The notes under the pieces: generated by a model
Told to the model about the DNA's origin: nothing
Seen by the model: the letters and a program-made list of their open reading frames with translations, nothing else
Database searches by the model: none
Position numbers and translations under genes: made by a program
Origin: Turicibacter sp. TJ11
GTDB lineage: Bacteria; Bacillota_I; Bacilli_A; MOL361; Turicibacteraceae
Assembly: GCF_021497505.1 (NCBI RefSeq)
Contig: NZ_CP069349.1
Span: 645,861 to 709,860 of the forward strand
Direction of reading: 5' to 3'
Length of the DNA: 64,000 nucleotides
In this document: positions 55,707 to 64,000 of the stretch, piece after piece
Position numbering within the stretch: position 1 is the first letter of the stretch
How the letters are laid out: each line of letters starts with the position of its first letter

Positions 55707-56360
55707 ATGTTTACTGGAATTATTGAGGAAGTAGGCACGATTAAAGGAATTAAAAAAGGAGAAAAGTCATCTAAACTAACTATCGTAGCTCATAAAGTCT
55801 TACAGGAAACAATGCTAGGAGATAGTATTGCTACGAATGGAGTGTGTTTAACCGTTACTAAGTTAGGTCAAGACTGGTTTGAAGCGGATGTCATGGCTGA
55901 AACTTTGCGTCGTAGTAATTTAAATGACTTAGTGCTTGGTAGTTCAGTCAATTTAGAACGTGCTATCCAATTGAAGAGTCGTTTAGGTGGTCATCTTGTC
56001 AGCGGTCATATTGATGGTTTAGGCCAAATTGTTTCAAAGAGAAAAGAAGATAATGCGACGTGGATAACAGTGAAGGCTCCTTATCATCTCTTGAAGTATG
56101 TTGTAGAAAAAGGCTCTATTGCAATTGATGGAATTAGTTTAACAGTTGCAACAGTTGAGGAAACGTGTTTTTCAGTTTCAATTATTCCACATACAGGTCA
56201 GGAGACTACTTTATTAAATAAAAAGCTAGGAGACTCAGTTAATTTAGAAGTTGATATGATTGGTAAATATGTTGAGAAATTTTTAAACTTTCAATCTAAA
56301 ACTATTTCAAACACTAGTACGATTAGTGAAGAATTTTTAAAAAATCATGGTTTTTTATAA
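55707..56360 (+). CDS. Riboflavin synthase alpha subunit
   Basis: This 217-residue protein shows the internal duplication of the family: MFTGIIEEVGTIKGI with GDSIATNGVCLTV, and later GGHLVSGHIDGLG with GSIAIDGISLTV. It dismutates two 6,7-dimethyl-8-ribityllumazine molecules to riboflavin. Ribosome site GACGGAGG, 14 bases after ribD. Confidence 0.96.
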   Translation: MFTGIIEEVGTIKGIKKGEKSSKLTIVAHKVLQETMLGDSIATNGVCLTVTKLGQDWFEADVMAETLRRSNLNDLVLGSSVNLERAIQLKSRLGGHLVSGHIDGLGQIVSKRKEDNATWITVKAPYHLLKYVVEKGSIAIDGISLTVATVEETCFSVSIIPHTGQETTLLNKKLGDSVNLEVDMIGKYVEKFLNFQSKTISNTSTISEEFLKNHGFL

Positions 56361-56371
56361 GGAGGAATTAG

Positions 56372-57556
56372 ATGTTTAATCAGATTGATGAGGCAATTGA
56401 AGCCATTAGACAAGGAGAAATGATCATTGTTTTAGATGATGAAAGCCGAGAGAACGAAGGAGATTTATTAATGGCAGCTGATTTAGTGACAGCTGAATCC
56501 ATTAATTTTATGGCGATGTATGGACGTGGATTAATTTGTATGCCCATAGAAGAGAATTTAGCTCATAAATTAAACCTTCATCCAATGGTACTAGAAAATA
56601 CAGATCATCATGGAACGGCATTTACAGTATCAATTGATCACGAAGAGACAAGTACTGGAATTTCTGCTTATGAGCGAGCCTTAACCATACAAAAGGTATT
56701 GGAAGAACAGAGTCAGGCGATTAATTTTAAACGTCCCGGACATATGTTCCCGTTAATTGCTAAAGAAGGAGGTGTTTTAATCCGACCAGGACATACTGAA
56801 GCAGCTGTTGATTTAGCGAAGTTAGCAGGACTTAAAGGGGCTGGTGTCATTTGCGAAATCATGAAAGATGATGGAGCAATGGCAAGACGAGATGATCTCC
56901 TTGAATTTGCTAAACAACATAATCTCAAAATTATTACTATTAAGGACTTAGTTGATTATCGTTTATCACAATTGGTAAGCCGAGTTGTTCAAACGGAAAT
57001 GCCGACTAAATATGGTGATTTTCAAATGTATGGCTTCATTAATAAGGAAAATGGTGAACATCATGTTGCTTTAGTAAAAGGCGAAATTAATGAAAAAACT
57101 CCAGTTTTATTACGTATTCATTCTGAATGCTTAACAGGGGATACTCTAGGATCTAAACGTTGTGATTGTGGAGAGCAGTATGATGCGGCTATGAGGAATA
57201 TCGCACAAAATAATAGTGGTGTACTTCTTTACATGAGACAAGAAGGAAGAGGTATTGGATTAATTAATAAGTTAAAGGCTTATGCTCTACAAGATCAAGG
57301 ATTTGATACTGTTGAAGCTAATTTGAAATTAGGATTTCAAGCGGATATGCGTACGTATGATGTGGCCTCTGCTATATTAAAGGATTTAGGCGTTAAAAAG
57401 ATTCAGTTAATGACAAATAACCCTAGAAAATTAGAGGCGTTACAAAATTATGGATTTGAGTTAGTGGAACGCATTCCTATTCAAATGAATCATAATGAAA
57501 AAAATGAGTTTTATTTAAAAACAAAAAAAGAAAAATTAAATCATTTATTTAATTAA
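56372..57556 (+). CDS. RibBA: DHBP synthase/GTP cyclohydrolase II
   Basis: This 394-residue bifunctional enzyme supplies both precursors of the pathway. The DHBP synthase (1-200) has [15 protein letters not shown] and the HTEAAVDLA metal-site segment. GTP cyclohydrolase II (205-394) has [20 protein letters not shown] zinc ligands and RQEGRGIGL. It uses GTP and ribulose 5-phosphate. Ribosome site AAGGAGG, 11 bases after the preceding gene. Confidence 0.96.
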   Translation: MFNQIDEAIEAIRQGEMIIVLDDESRENEGDLLMAADLVTAESINFMAMYGRGLICMPIEENLAHKLNLHPMVLENTDHHGTAFTVSIDHEETSTGISAYERALTIQKVLEEQSQAINFKRPGHMFPLIAKEGGVLIRPGHTEAAVDLAKLAGLKGAGVICEIMKDDGAMARRDDLLEFAKQHNLKIITIKDLVDYRLSQLVSRVVQTEMPTKYGDFQMYGFINKENGEHHVALVKGEINEKTPVLLRIHSECLTGDTLGSKRCDCGEQYDAAMRNIAQNNSGVLLYMRQEGRGIGLINKLKAYALQDQGFDTVEANLKLGFQADMRTYDVASAILKDLGVKKIQLMTNNPRKLEALQNYGFELVERIPIQMNHNEKNEFYLKTKKEKLNHLFN

Positions 57557-57576
57557 ATCAAAAGGAGAGAGTTAAA

Positions 57577-58041
57577 ATGAAAATGTATGAAGGAAATTTA
57601 GTCGCACAAAATTTGAAAGTTGGAATTGTGGTTGGACGATTCAATGAATTTATTGTTTCAAAATTATTAGGTGGTGCTATTGATGGATTAAAACGTCATG
57701 GGATGACTGAGGAAGATATTGAAATTGCTTGGGTTCCTGGTGCTTTTGAAATACCGCTTGTCGCAAAGAAGATGGCGAATACAAAGAAATATGATGCTGT
57801 TATTTGTTTAGGAGCAGTTATTAAAGGATCGACACCTCATTTTGATTATGTTTGTGCTGAAGCGTCAAAGGGAATTGCATCAGCTTCATTAGATACAGAA
57901 ATTCCAGTTATCTTTGGCGTTTTAACAACAGATACAATTGAACAAGCTATTGAACGTGCAGGAACAAAGGCGGGGAACAAAGGTTACGATTCGGCAATGA
58001 CTGCTATAGAGATGGCGAACTTATTAAAAGTGATGAACTAA
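57577..58041 (+). CDS. RibH: lumazine synthase
   Basis: This 154-residue protein condenses the RibD-derived pyrimidine with DHBP. Key segments are [38 protein letters not shown] (catalytic His) and [17 protein letters not shown]. It forms a 60-subunit or pentameric assembly in the family. Ribosome site AGGAGAG. It is the last operon gene; repeat hairpins follow and probably terminate transcription. Confidence 0.96.
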   Translation: MKMYEGNLVAQNLKVGIVVGRFNEFIVSKLLGGAIDGLKRHGMTEEDIEIAWVPGAFEIPLVAKKMANTKKYDAVICLGAVIKGSTPHFDYVCAEASKGIASASLDTEIPVIFGVLTTDTIEQAIERAGTKAGNKGYDSAMTAIEMANLLKVMN

Positions 58042-58059
58042 GTTTTTAAAATAATAAAA

Positions 58060-58767
58060 TAAATGCAGGTTATCGGATAGGCGAATCATGTTAAAAAAGA
58101 GTGACATCATTCGCCTTTTTTTATCTAATCACAATCCTTCATCGTAGCGGGAAAACCTACTGATGAGGTGTTCATCTCAATATCAAGACATTGAAAAAGC
58201 CCCAATGATTGCAAAGCAATGATTGAGGCTTTTTCGTTATCCATCCCACGATATTCATAAAGACGATCTATAACGGTTCAATCTTAAAAGACTGAACGGT
58301 TATGGATGCTGATTTCTAAAGGTAGATCTTCTGATTATATAAAAAATCATCGTAGCAAGATGATAAGAAAACCCACACGACACAACGTGCGGTGTGGGTA
58401 TCATTATCTTTTGAGGCAGAATATAAAAGACAGGCTTTACTAATCAGGAATATCCCGCTACAAGCATTACTTTTAGTACATTTCCCCTAACGATCCATCC
58501 ACTCGGCTTCTATCCTAACGGATATTCAGGTACGGTGGATGTCTTAGTTAGGAGTTGTTTAATATAGCGGTTTTAATCATAACAGAAAAAGGATAGGCGA
58601 ATCATGTTCACACATCATTCGCCTTTTCTTATGGATGCTAAGGCTCAAATCACATGATTTTCGTCCTTAGCGAATATCTTATTAAACGAGGTGATCACTA
58701 ACCATCCATCCCTTTTTCTCCCCATATCGTGCCGATAGTGGGGCGGTGGGGTGGTTGCTTAGTTTTT
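58060..58767 (+). repeat. Intergenic hairpin-repeat cluster 15 (left part)
   Basis: Hairpin D (58074-58116), core right end (58144-58151), hairpin A with GAAAAAGCC/GGCTTTTTC outer arms (58186-58234), hairpin B (58372-58398), core start (58454-58461), a second hairpin D (58586-58632) and a last core palindrome ending at TAGTTTTT (58760-58767). An IS1595-family element interrupts it there; the other half resumes at 61255. Confidence 0.85.
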
Positions 58768-58811
58768 AGCTCTGTTAGATAAAAATATTGAAAAATAAAA
58801 AATTTTAAAAT

Positions 58812-59966
58812 TTAGAAATCCTCTTTTATTAGTATAAATGTTAAAATTGCCAAACAAAACATAGCGATTGCATTTATATAGAATGGCGTTTCATGAGAAA
58901 TATACTCATATATCATTCCACCTATTAAAGGCCCTACAATCATTCCTAATTCACATACTAATGTATATGTTCCATATATTTGCCCTTTATAGTATTTAGC
59001 ATTAACTTGAGTGTATATGCCCTTTTCGGAAAGGGTATAAAGATTGGCTCCTATTGAGGATATCAACCATAATAATGATAATATCAAAATTGATGTAACC
59101 ATCGGAGTAATAATTGTTACTATACTACAAATTATTATACCAATAATCATAGATTTCTTTTTTCCAATATTATCTGAAAGTTGTCCAAATTTGTGTGCAT
59201 ATAAACTTTCAGATAAGAGAGCAGGGAAAAATGCTATTCCTAATATTACGATATTATTAGAAAACTTTTCTTGCATATATATCATAAAAATAGGACTCAA
59301 CATAGAGGATAAAATTGAACCAATAAAAATTATTGATAATAGTCCAATATTTTCTTTTGAAAATCTCTGTTTTCCATAATTGTTAGTTAAAAAACTATGT
59401 TTTGTCTCTTCGAAATTCTTAATTACTATAACTAACCCATATAATGAAGATATAGAAAAAATCATAAATAATAATTTCCAGGCTTTAATGAATGGAACAA
59501 TGGAAAGTATGATAAATGATAAAATACATCCGTATAGATTTCCAGTAGACTTTGCTGAATTTATTTTTCCAAATCGTTCTGAAATATTATTTGATTCAGT
59601 TGTATCGGCTATGATTGTATATACAGAAATCGTCATCAAAGCTATTGCAATGCCTTGAATTATTCGAGCTACATACAGAGATAAAATCGTATTTGAATTT
59701 GAAAATAAGATAAATGATATTGAGAAAGAAATGATAGCGCTAATTAAGATAAATTTTCTACCTACCTTATCAATCAAACTTCCTATAATGGGTCTCATGA
59801 TTATGAGTATAAAAGAAATAACCGAAAAAAGTCCTGTTATTTGAATCGCATTCATATCTACGCTTTTACTATATATAGGTAATAAAAAAGAAATTACTCC
59901 TCCAGATAATGAAGTTAAAATCAATATTTTTCTTAATCCAAAATTTTCTCCCCTGGCATTACTCAT
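58812..59966 (-). CDS. MFS transporter, passenger of the IS1595-type element
   Basis: This 384-residue protein has about 12 transmembrane helices and the MFS motif GSLIDKVGRKFILIS between helices 2 and 3; a related DNIGKKKSM segment follows helix 8. It probably exports a drug or small molecule; the substrate is unknown. I chose the minus-strand ATG at 59966 because AAGGAGAG precedes it; the extension to 60026 lacks one. Very A/T-rich codon use differs from neighbouring chromosomal genes, consistent with arrival on the element. Confidence 0.88.
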   Translation of the reverse strand: MSNARGENFGLRKILILTSLSGGVISFLLPIYSKSVDMNAIQITGLFSVISFILIIMRPIIGSLIDKVGRKFILISAIISFSISFILFSNSNTILSLYVARIIQGIAIALMTISVYTIIADTTESNNISERFGKINSAKSTGNLYGCILSFIILSIVPFIKAWKLLFMIFSISSLYGLVIVIKNFEETKHSFLTNNYGKQRFSKENIGLLSIIFIGSILSSMLSPIFMIYMQEKFSNNIVILGIAFFPALLSESLYAHKFGQLSDNIGKKKSMIIGIIICSIVTIITPMVTSILILSLLWLISSIGANLYTLSEKGIYTQVNAKYYKGQIYGTYTLVCELGMIVGPLIGGMIYEYISHETPFYINAIAMFCLAILTFILIKEDF

Positions 59967-60138
59967 ATTTTCTCTCCTTTTTATAATGAATAAACCAATT
60001 ATATCAGAATTAACATTTTTTAACAATTATCAATCTTAGATATCTATAGTACTGAAGTGGAATCAGATTTTTCTTTATTTCTTAGACATACTATTTAATC
60101 ACATACATTAGTAAAAATCATCAATAAAAACAAGTAAC

Positions 60139-61167
60139 TTATCTAAATAATGCGGTTCTAATTTTATAATCTTCAATATTTAGCTCTAATTGACTGGAAA
60201 CTGTTTGAAGAAGCATATTTTTTCCTTTCAATACTTCCTTATCATCTTTGAAATATTCTAACCATTTCATCCAATATAAATAGTTAACTAAATACTTAGT
60301 CGAAACCCCTTTAAATCGAGCCAGCCAAAGTTTTAGACGACTATGAAAAGAATTGAGACGTTGAATATTATAGAAGTCATCCGTTCTACGCTTTCCACTC
60401 TCAATTCGCTTGTGCTCTAATCCAAAATCCTCAACAAATTTAATATAACTTTGATGACTATCCGTACACAGAATAGAGCCGACTTCAATATGCCCCTCTA
60501 ATGCACGACTTAAATCAGAACTTTTTATTCGCCCCTTACAAACGAGCTCTGCATAGATATTTCCTTGGCGGTCTAAACCTGTTAACACACAAACCTGTTC
60601 AGAACTAATCCCACGCTTCGTTACTTCTCCACCACGTTTACGAGAAGGTCGAGGCATTACAAACCCACTCTTCACATGATTTCCTTTGAAAGATTCAGCA
60701 ATATATGTTTCATCCATCTCCACGATTCCCTCTAAATGTCCCATCCCAATATACGGCCGAATGGCATCTAAAATTCGATGGCGCATGTAAAAAGAGGTCT
60801 TTACGCACACCCCAATTTGAATAGCTGAACGACGGATACTAAAACCTAAAATCATGCATTTAGCATATTCTAACCAGTCTTCTAATGGCAACTTTGAACT
60901 TGATAAAACAGATTTGGAAAGGTCTGTAAATGTTCGACGACAAGATTTGCATTTATAACGTTGTTTACCACATGTAATTCCATACTTGCATACCTCATGA
61001 CTATCGCAATGAGGACAAGCCTTTCCTTTTGAAAAACGAGCTTCTCGACAATCAGTTATAGAAACAGGGCTAAGTGATAAAATCTCTGAAATATAGCTTA
61101 ATAAATTAGCTTGTTGTTCATCATTTAAAGTTAAGATATCGGCTTTGATGGAACTTAACGTTGGCAT
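60139..61167 (-). CDS. IS1595-family transposase
   Basis: This 342-residue transposase has an N-terminal zinc ribbon (CPHCDSHEVCKYG, then CKSCRRTF) and an ISXO2-like DDE-type core with EMDETYIAESFKGNH, TDSHQSYIKF and NSFHSRLKLWLARFKGVS. It appears full length, so the element may still move. The ribosome site (GAGGTGG) precedes the minus-strand ATG. Confidence 0.92.
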   Translation of the reverse strand: MPTLSSIKADILTLNDEQQANLLSYISEILSLSPVSITDCREARFSKGKACPHCDSHEVCKYGITCGKQRYKCKSCRRTFTDLSKSVLSSSKLPLEDWLEYAKCMILGFSIRRSAIQIGVCVKTSFYMRHRILDAIRPYIGMGHLEGIVEMDETYIAESFKGNHVKSGFVMPRPSRKRGGEVTKRGISSEQVCVLTGLDRQGNIYAELVCKGRIKSSDLSRALEGHIEVGSILCTDSHQSYIKFVEDFGLEHKRIESGKRRTDDFYNIQRLNSFHSRLKLWLARFKGVSTKYLVNYLYWMKWLEYFKDDKEVLKGKNMLLQTVSSQLELNIEDYKIRTALFR

Positions 61168-61262
61168 AAATCCACCTCGAACATTTGTTTATTATTAGTT
61201 TACCATATTCGGGGGGCTCTATTCAACTTATCAACAATATTGTCTAACACAGCGTAGTTTTT

Positions 61263-61510
61263 TTATCTAATAAAGGTTGTTCTTAGTGGCCGGACGTTAA
61301 TACTTAAAGATCATCATAGTAGAGAGGAACTTCCATCCCAAACGGTTACAAAGTAACGAATTGGGGTGGAAGGATAATTTAATCTCGTGTATTTAACAAG
61401 GGATTAATTTTTATTAAATTGATCTTCTCATTCAAGAAACAGCTATCTAACAAGGCAGTAAGAAAACCCACACGACACGAGTGCGGTGTGGGTATCCGTT
61501 TCTAGAAATT
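61263..61510 (+). repeat. Hairpin-repeat cluster 15 (right part)
   Basis: It continues the interrupted core (TTATCTAATAAAGG, right end worn to GTGGCCGGA), then hairpin A (61331-61374, with a co-varied GGTTAC-AAA-GTAAC centre), the linker and hairpin B (61468-61493). Joining it to 58760 restores a normal cluster. Confidence 0.8.
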
Positions 61511-61598
61511 GTGATATAGATATAAAACTTAAACATAACAGAGGAAATCGGTTGTGGTAGACGTAAAGTATCATGAGGTGATAAACATCATAAAAAAT

Positions 61599-61729
61599 GG
61601 CTGTGTTTTAAATAAATGTTGATGACTAAATCAATTGATGTTGCTAGCTCTAATAAGTTAATACATCAACGTAACTGACATTGAATTGATGATTATAGTT
61701 GAATATCAATACTCTTTTAAAACAGAGCC
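61599..61729. mobile_element. 131-bp MITE with IS1595-type ends
   Basis: The terminal repeats GGCTGTGTTTTAAA and TTTAAAACAGAGCC pair with one mismatch. Perfect 8-bp duplications TAAAAAAT flank it (61591-61598 and 61730-61737). There is no coding capacity. An IS1595-family transposase is the likely mobiliser. Confidence 0.85.
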
Positions 61730-61816
61730 TAAAAAATTAGGATTATTGTATGAAAGTTATTTGTTTTGCTTTATAATGAAATAGATAACTTTTAACCATT
61801 TAATAGGAGGATCAGG

Positions 61817-62809
61817 ATGAATAAAGCCTTAACGATTAATGATATTGCGAGGCTTTGTGGTGTAGCAAAAAGTACAGTCTCTCGATATTTAAATAATGGA
61901 AAGGTTAGTGAACAAACAAAAGAAAAAATAAGACGAGTGATCGAAGAACATAATTATGAACCGAATGCCTTTGCCCAAAGTTTAAAAGCAAAAAAAACTA
62001 GATTCGTCGGAATTATTGCCCCAGGATTAGATTCAATGGTAACGTCAAAGGTTATTATGGCTATTGATGTGACGTTACGAGAGAATGGATATAATCCTTT
62101 GATTATTAATACGAGTTTAAGAAAAGATTTAGAGATTGAAAGTATAGAGAATTTAGTACGTTTAAAAGTTGATGGGATTATTTTAGTTGCAACAGAAATT
62201 AAAGAAGAACATCGACACGTTATTCGTCAATTAAATATTCCGATTGTAATGGTAGGGCAGTCAAGTGAAGGAATAGTCTCTATCATTAATGATGATTATC
62301 AAGCAGGATTTGAGTTGGGGACGTATATTCGAGAAATGGGACATAAAAATGTGGTCTATTTAGGAGTCCCAGAAGAGGATGTTTCAGTCGGGATTCAGCG
62401 TCGTAAGGGAGTAATAGATGGATTAAGTTATAAGAATGATTCCATTTTAATCAATGTGTTAGTGTCAGACTTTACGAGTGAATTATCGGAAAAAGTTATT
62501 AGTGAGTCTTTGGAAAAACATCAACCAACTGCCATTATTTGTGCGACAGATCGAATGGCATTAGGTGCAAAAAAAGCTATTTTATCTCATGGCCTAAGTA
62601 TTCCGCATGATATTTCATTAGCTGGATTTGGTGGTTATGACTTAGCAAACTTAGTAACGCCATCGCTTACTACTATTAAATTTGAAAATGAAAAAACAGG
62701 ACAAATTGCGGCTCAAACCATGCTTAATTTGATAGCAGAAAAGAAAGTTTCAGAGTTACAGACTATAGGCTATGAACTTATTAAATCAGATAGTGTTATA
62801 AAGAGATAA
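61817..62809 (+). CDS. LacI-family sugar-operon repressor
   Basis: This 330-residue protein has an N-terminal LacI helix-turn-helix (TINDIARLCGVAKSTVSRYLNNG) and hinge, then a periplasmic-binding-protein-like effector domain. Ribosome site AGGAGG, ATG 61817. The neighbouring PTS EIIBC gene with an operator palindrome between them suggests it represses a trehalose- or sucrose-type sugar operon. A phosphorylated sugar would be the likely inducer. A TATAAT at 61773-61778 may be its -10 box. Confidence 0.92.
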   Translation: MNKALTINDIARLCGVAKSTVSRYLNNGKVSEQTKEKIRRVIEEHNYEPNAFAQSLKAKKTRFVGIIAPGLDSMVTSKVIMAIDVTLRENGYNPLIINTSLRKDLEIESIENLVRLKVDGIILVATEIKEEHRHVIRQLNIPIVMVGQSSEGIVSIINDDYQAGFELGTYIREMGHKNVVYLGVPEEDVSVGIQRRKGVIDGLSYKNDSILINVLVSDFTSELSEKVISESLEKHQPTAIICATDRMALGAKKAILSHGLSIPHDISLAGFGGYDLANLVTPSLTTIKFENEKTGQIAAQTMLNLIAEKKVSELQTIGYELIKSDSVIKR

Positions 62810-62842
62810 TTAGTCTTTGGATTAATTATCTCTTTTTTTTGT
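62800..62842 (+). terminator. Terminator after the LacI gene
   Basis: AAAGAGATAATTA pairs with TTAATTATCTCTTT across a short loop, followed by a long T-run. Confidence 0.9.
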
Positions 62843-62861
62843 AAATGCTTACCAAAAAAGG

Positions 62862-62921
62862 TTGTCAGATATAATGGAGTATGTTATATTAATTTTGTAA
62901 CAAAAAGGGGAACCGGTTCCC
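62862..62921 (+). promoter_or_regulatory. PTS promoter with LacI-type operator
   Basis: TTGTCA (62862-62867), 17 bases, TATATT (62885-62890), then the perfect palindrome GGGAACCGGTTCCC (62908-62921), whose central CG and arms fit LacI-family sites. Located about 18 bases after the -10, it would block transcription when bound. Confidence 0.85.
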
Positions 62922-62944
62922 ATTGGTGAGAGGAGAAAAAGGCT

Positions 62945-64000
62945 ATGTCTAATAAAACAGAAAGTTATCAAAGAATTTCGAAAAAATTATTAGTATTGCT
63001 TGGAGGAAAAGAAAATATCCAAGGAGTTGCGCACTGTGCGACACGATTAAGAATTGTATTAATGGATAATTCATTAGCAGATTTAGATCAAATTGGAGAA
63101 TTAGAATTAGTTAAAGGAGTGTTTGTAGCGGGAGATCAGTTACAAATCATTTTTGGTGCGGGAATAGTTAATGACGTTTATAATGTCTTTACGGAAGTTA
63201 GTGGAACGGAAAAAATGTCTTTAGGTGATGTGAAGGCTCAATCCATGCAAAAACAAAATCCTTTCCAAAAAGGGATTAAATCGTTATCAGATGTCTTTGT
63301 AGACATTATTCCAGGATTATTAGCAGCGGCTTTATTGATGGGATTAACAGGTTTACTTGAGCAACAAGGAATTTTTGGCGCTCAATCTGTGGTAGAAATG
63401 TTCCCATCTTTATCAGGAATTAATCGCTTTCTATCTATTTGTTCAACTGGAATCTTTACTATCTTACCGATGCTAGTTGTTTATTCAGCAACTAGACGTT
63501 ATGGTGGAACACCTGTTTTAGGATTAGTAATAGGAGCAATTATGTTACATTCAGATTTAGCTAATGCCTATTCAGTTGGAAATGGGACGGTTGAACCGGA
63601 GGTTATAAATATTTTAGGTTTAAATATTGAATTAGTTGGTTTTCAAGGTGGAATTATTATTGCTTTAATGATGGGATTCATTACAGCTAAGTTAGATGTT
63701 TTCTTTAATAAAAAAATCCCGGATATGGTTAAGTTATTCTTTGCTCCATTATTGACAGTAGTAGTAGCGGCATTCCTATTATTTACAATTATAGGTCCAC
63801 TAGGACGTGGGTTAGCAGACATCATCACTTATTCATTATTATGGGCCACAACAAGTTTAGGTGTATTTGGTTATATGTTATTTGCTGGAATTCAACAGAT
63901 TATTGTTATTACAGGAATTCATCATGTGATCGGAGCAGTTGAAGCACAACTGATTGCTGATACAGGCCGTAACTTTATTATGCCATTAATGTCAGTTGCA
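62945..64000 (+). CDS. PTS EIIBC component (sucrose/trehalose type), partial
   Basis: At least 352 residues, cut by the window end. The EIIB domain (1-80) has the phosphocysteine C31 in VAHCATRLRIVL. The EIIC domain starts near 110 with VFVDIIPGLLAAALLMG and continues through several helices including ITGIHHVIGAVE. It takes up and phosphorylates a disaccharide; the family covers trehalose, sucrose and beta-glucosides, and the upstream LacI regulator fits. Ribosome site GAGGAG, ATG 62945. Confidence 0.9.
   Translation, partial: MSNKTESYQRISKKLLVLLGGKENIQGVAHCATRLRIVLMDNSLADLDQIGELELVKGVFVAGDQLQIIFGAGIVNDVYNVFTEVSGTEKMSLGDVKAQSMQKQNPFQKGIKSLSDVFVDIIPGLLAAALLMGLTGLLEQQGIFGAQSVVEMFPSLSGINRFLSICSTGIFTILPMLVVYSATRRYGGTPVLGLVIGAIMLHSDLANAYSVGNGTVEPEVINILGLNIELVGFQGGIIIALMMGFITAKLDVFFNKKIPDMVKLFFAPLLTVVVAAFLLFTIIGPLGRGLADIITYSLLWATTSLGVFGYMLFAGIQQIIVITGIHHVIGAVEAQLIADTGRNFIMPLMSVA

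Larger units (their letters stand above)
58768..61254 (-). mobile_element. IS1595-family element with an MFS passenger gene
   Basis: A 2487-bp insertion with 12-bp imperfect ends (left AGCTCTGTTAGA, right CGCTGTGTTAGA on the opposite strand; 10 of 12 match). It is flanked by an 8-bp duplication, TAGTTTTT, at 58760-58767 and 61255-61262; 8 bp is typical of the IS1595 family. It carries a transposase and an MFS transporter on the minus strand and splits a hairpin-repeat core. Confidence 0.8.

Noticed and set aside
59044-59658. Plus-strand frames of 111 and 92 codons
   Set aside because: Antisense to the MFS transporter; hydrophobic composition mirrors its membrane helices.

Overview
The window reads as a low-GC, Gram-positive Bacillota chromosome segment. 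It has AGGAGG-type ribosome binding sites, consensus TTGACA/TATAAT promoters, Rho-independent terminators, LPXTG-like and lipoprotein surface proteins, a YjcZ-like small protein and a DUF1659/DUF2922 gene pair. Gene content would fit a Turicibacter- or Erysipelotrichia-like gut bacterium, but that genus guess is inference. No rRNA, tRNA or CRISPR array was seen.

Layout. 1-700: repeat sequence and the tail of a broken AraC regulator. 1041-4373: an OmpR/HisKA two-component system and a metal-binding SafE-like membrane protein. 4480-10645: hairpin repeat clusters around a zinc-ribbon protein and a large acidic-repeat AAA+ protein. 11023-21329: a compact eight-gene operon joining Ssp-like DNA phosphorothioation genes (DUF4007 protein, large ATPase, PAPS-reductase-like protein) to a PLD-helicase, a DndD-like SMC ATPase and small partners. 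With a 5'-truncated helicase and an EVE-McrB/McrC pair (to 28148) this forms a defence island. 28536-38478: an internalin-like surface protein, flavodoxin, Dps, a frameshifted HD-GYP protein, a GNAT enzyme, small membrane or lipoproteins and an azoreductase. 38535-43160: an IS3-family element, a GC-rich tandem repeat and a two-gene betaine/ergothioneine-type ABC importer. 43190-54100: single accessory genes, each separated by hairpin repeat clusters. 54174-58041: an FMN-riboswitch-controlled ribD-ribE-ribBA-ribH operon. 58060-61729: more repeats, an IS1595-family element carrying an MFS gene, and a MITE. 61817-64000: a LacI regulator and a PTS EIIBC gene with an operator between them.

The most unusual structural signal is a family of modular intergenic repeats, about fifteen clusters, all in + orientation. 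The modules are: a core bounded by CCCGCTAC and GTAGCGGG that holds a variable attC-like hairpin; hairpin A (GGTTGC-AAG-GCAAC inside a variable outer stem); hairpin B (CCCACAC...GTGTGGG); hairpin C (GCCCTAAT...ATTAGGGC plus a conserved 120-base tail); and hairpin D (GGCGAAT...ATTCGCC). Stems show compensatory changes between copies. The clusters separate one-gene units much as attC sites separate integron cassettes, although no integrase is visible here.

Mobility is well documented in the sequence. The IS3 element sits in the loop of the azoR terminator. The IS1595 element has an 8-bp target duplication inside one of the repeats. A 131-bp MITE has a perfect 8-bp duplication. Flavodoxin and azoreductase share a 17-bp palindrome at their promoters, which suggests one redox-responsive regulator.
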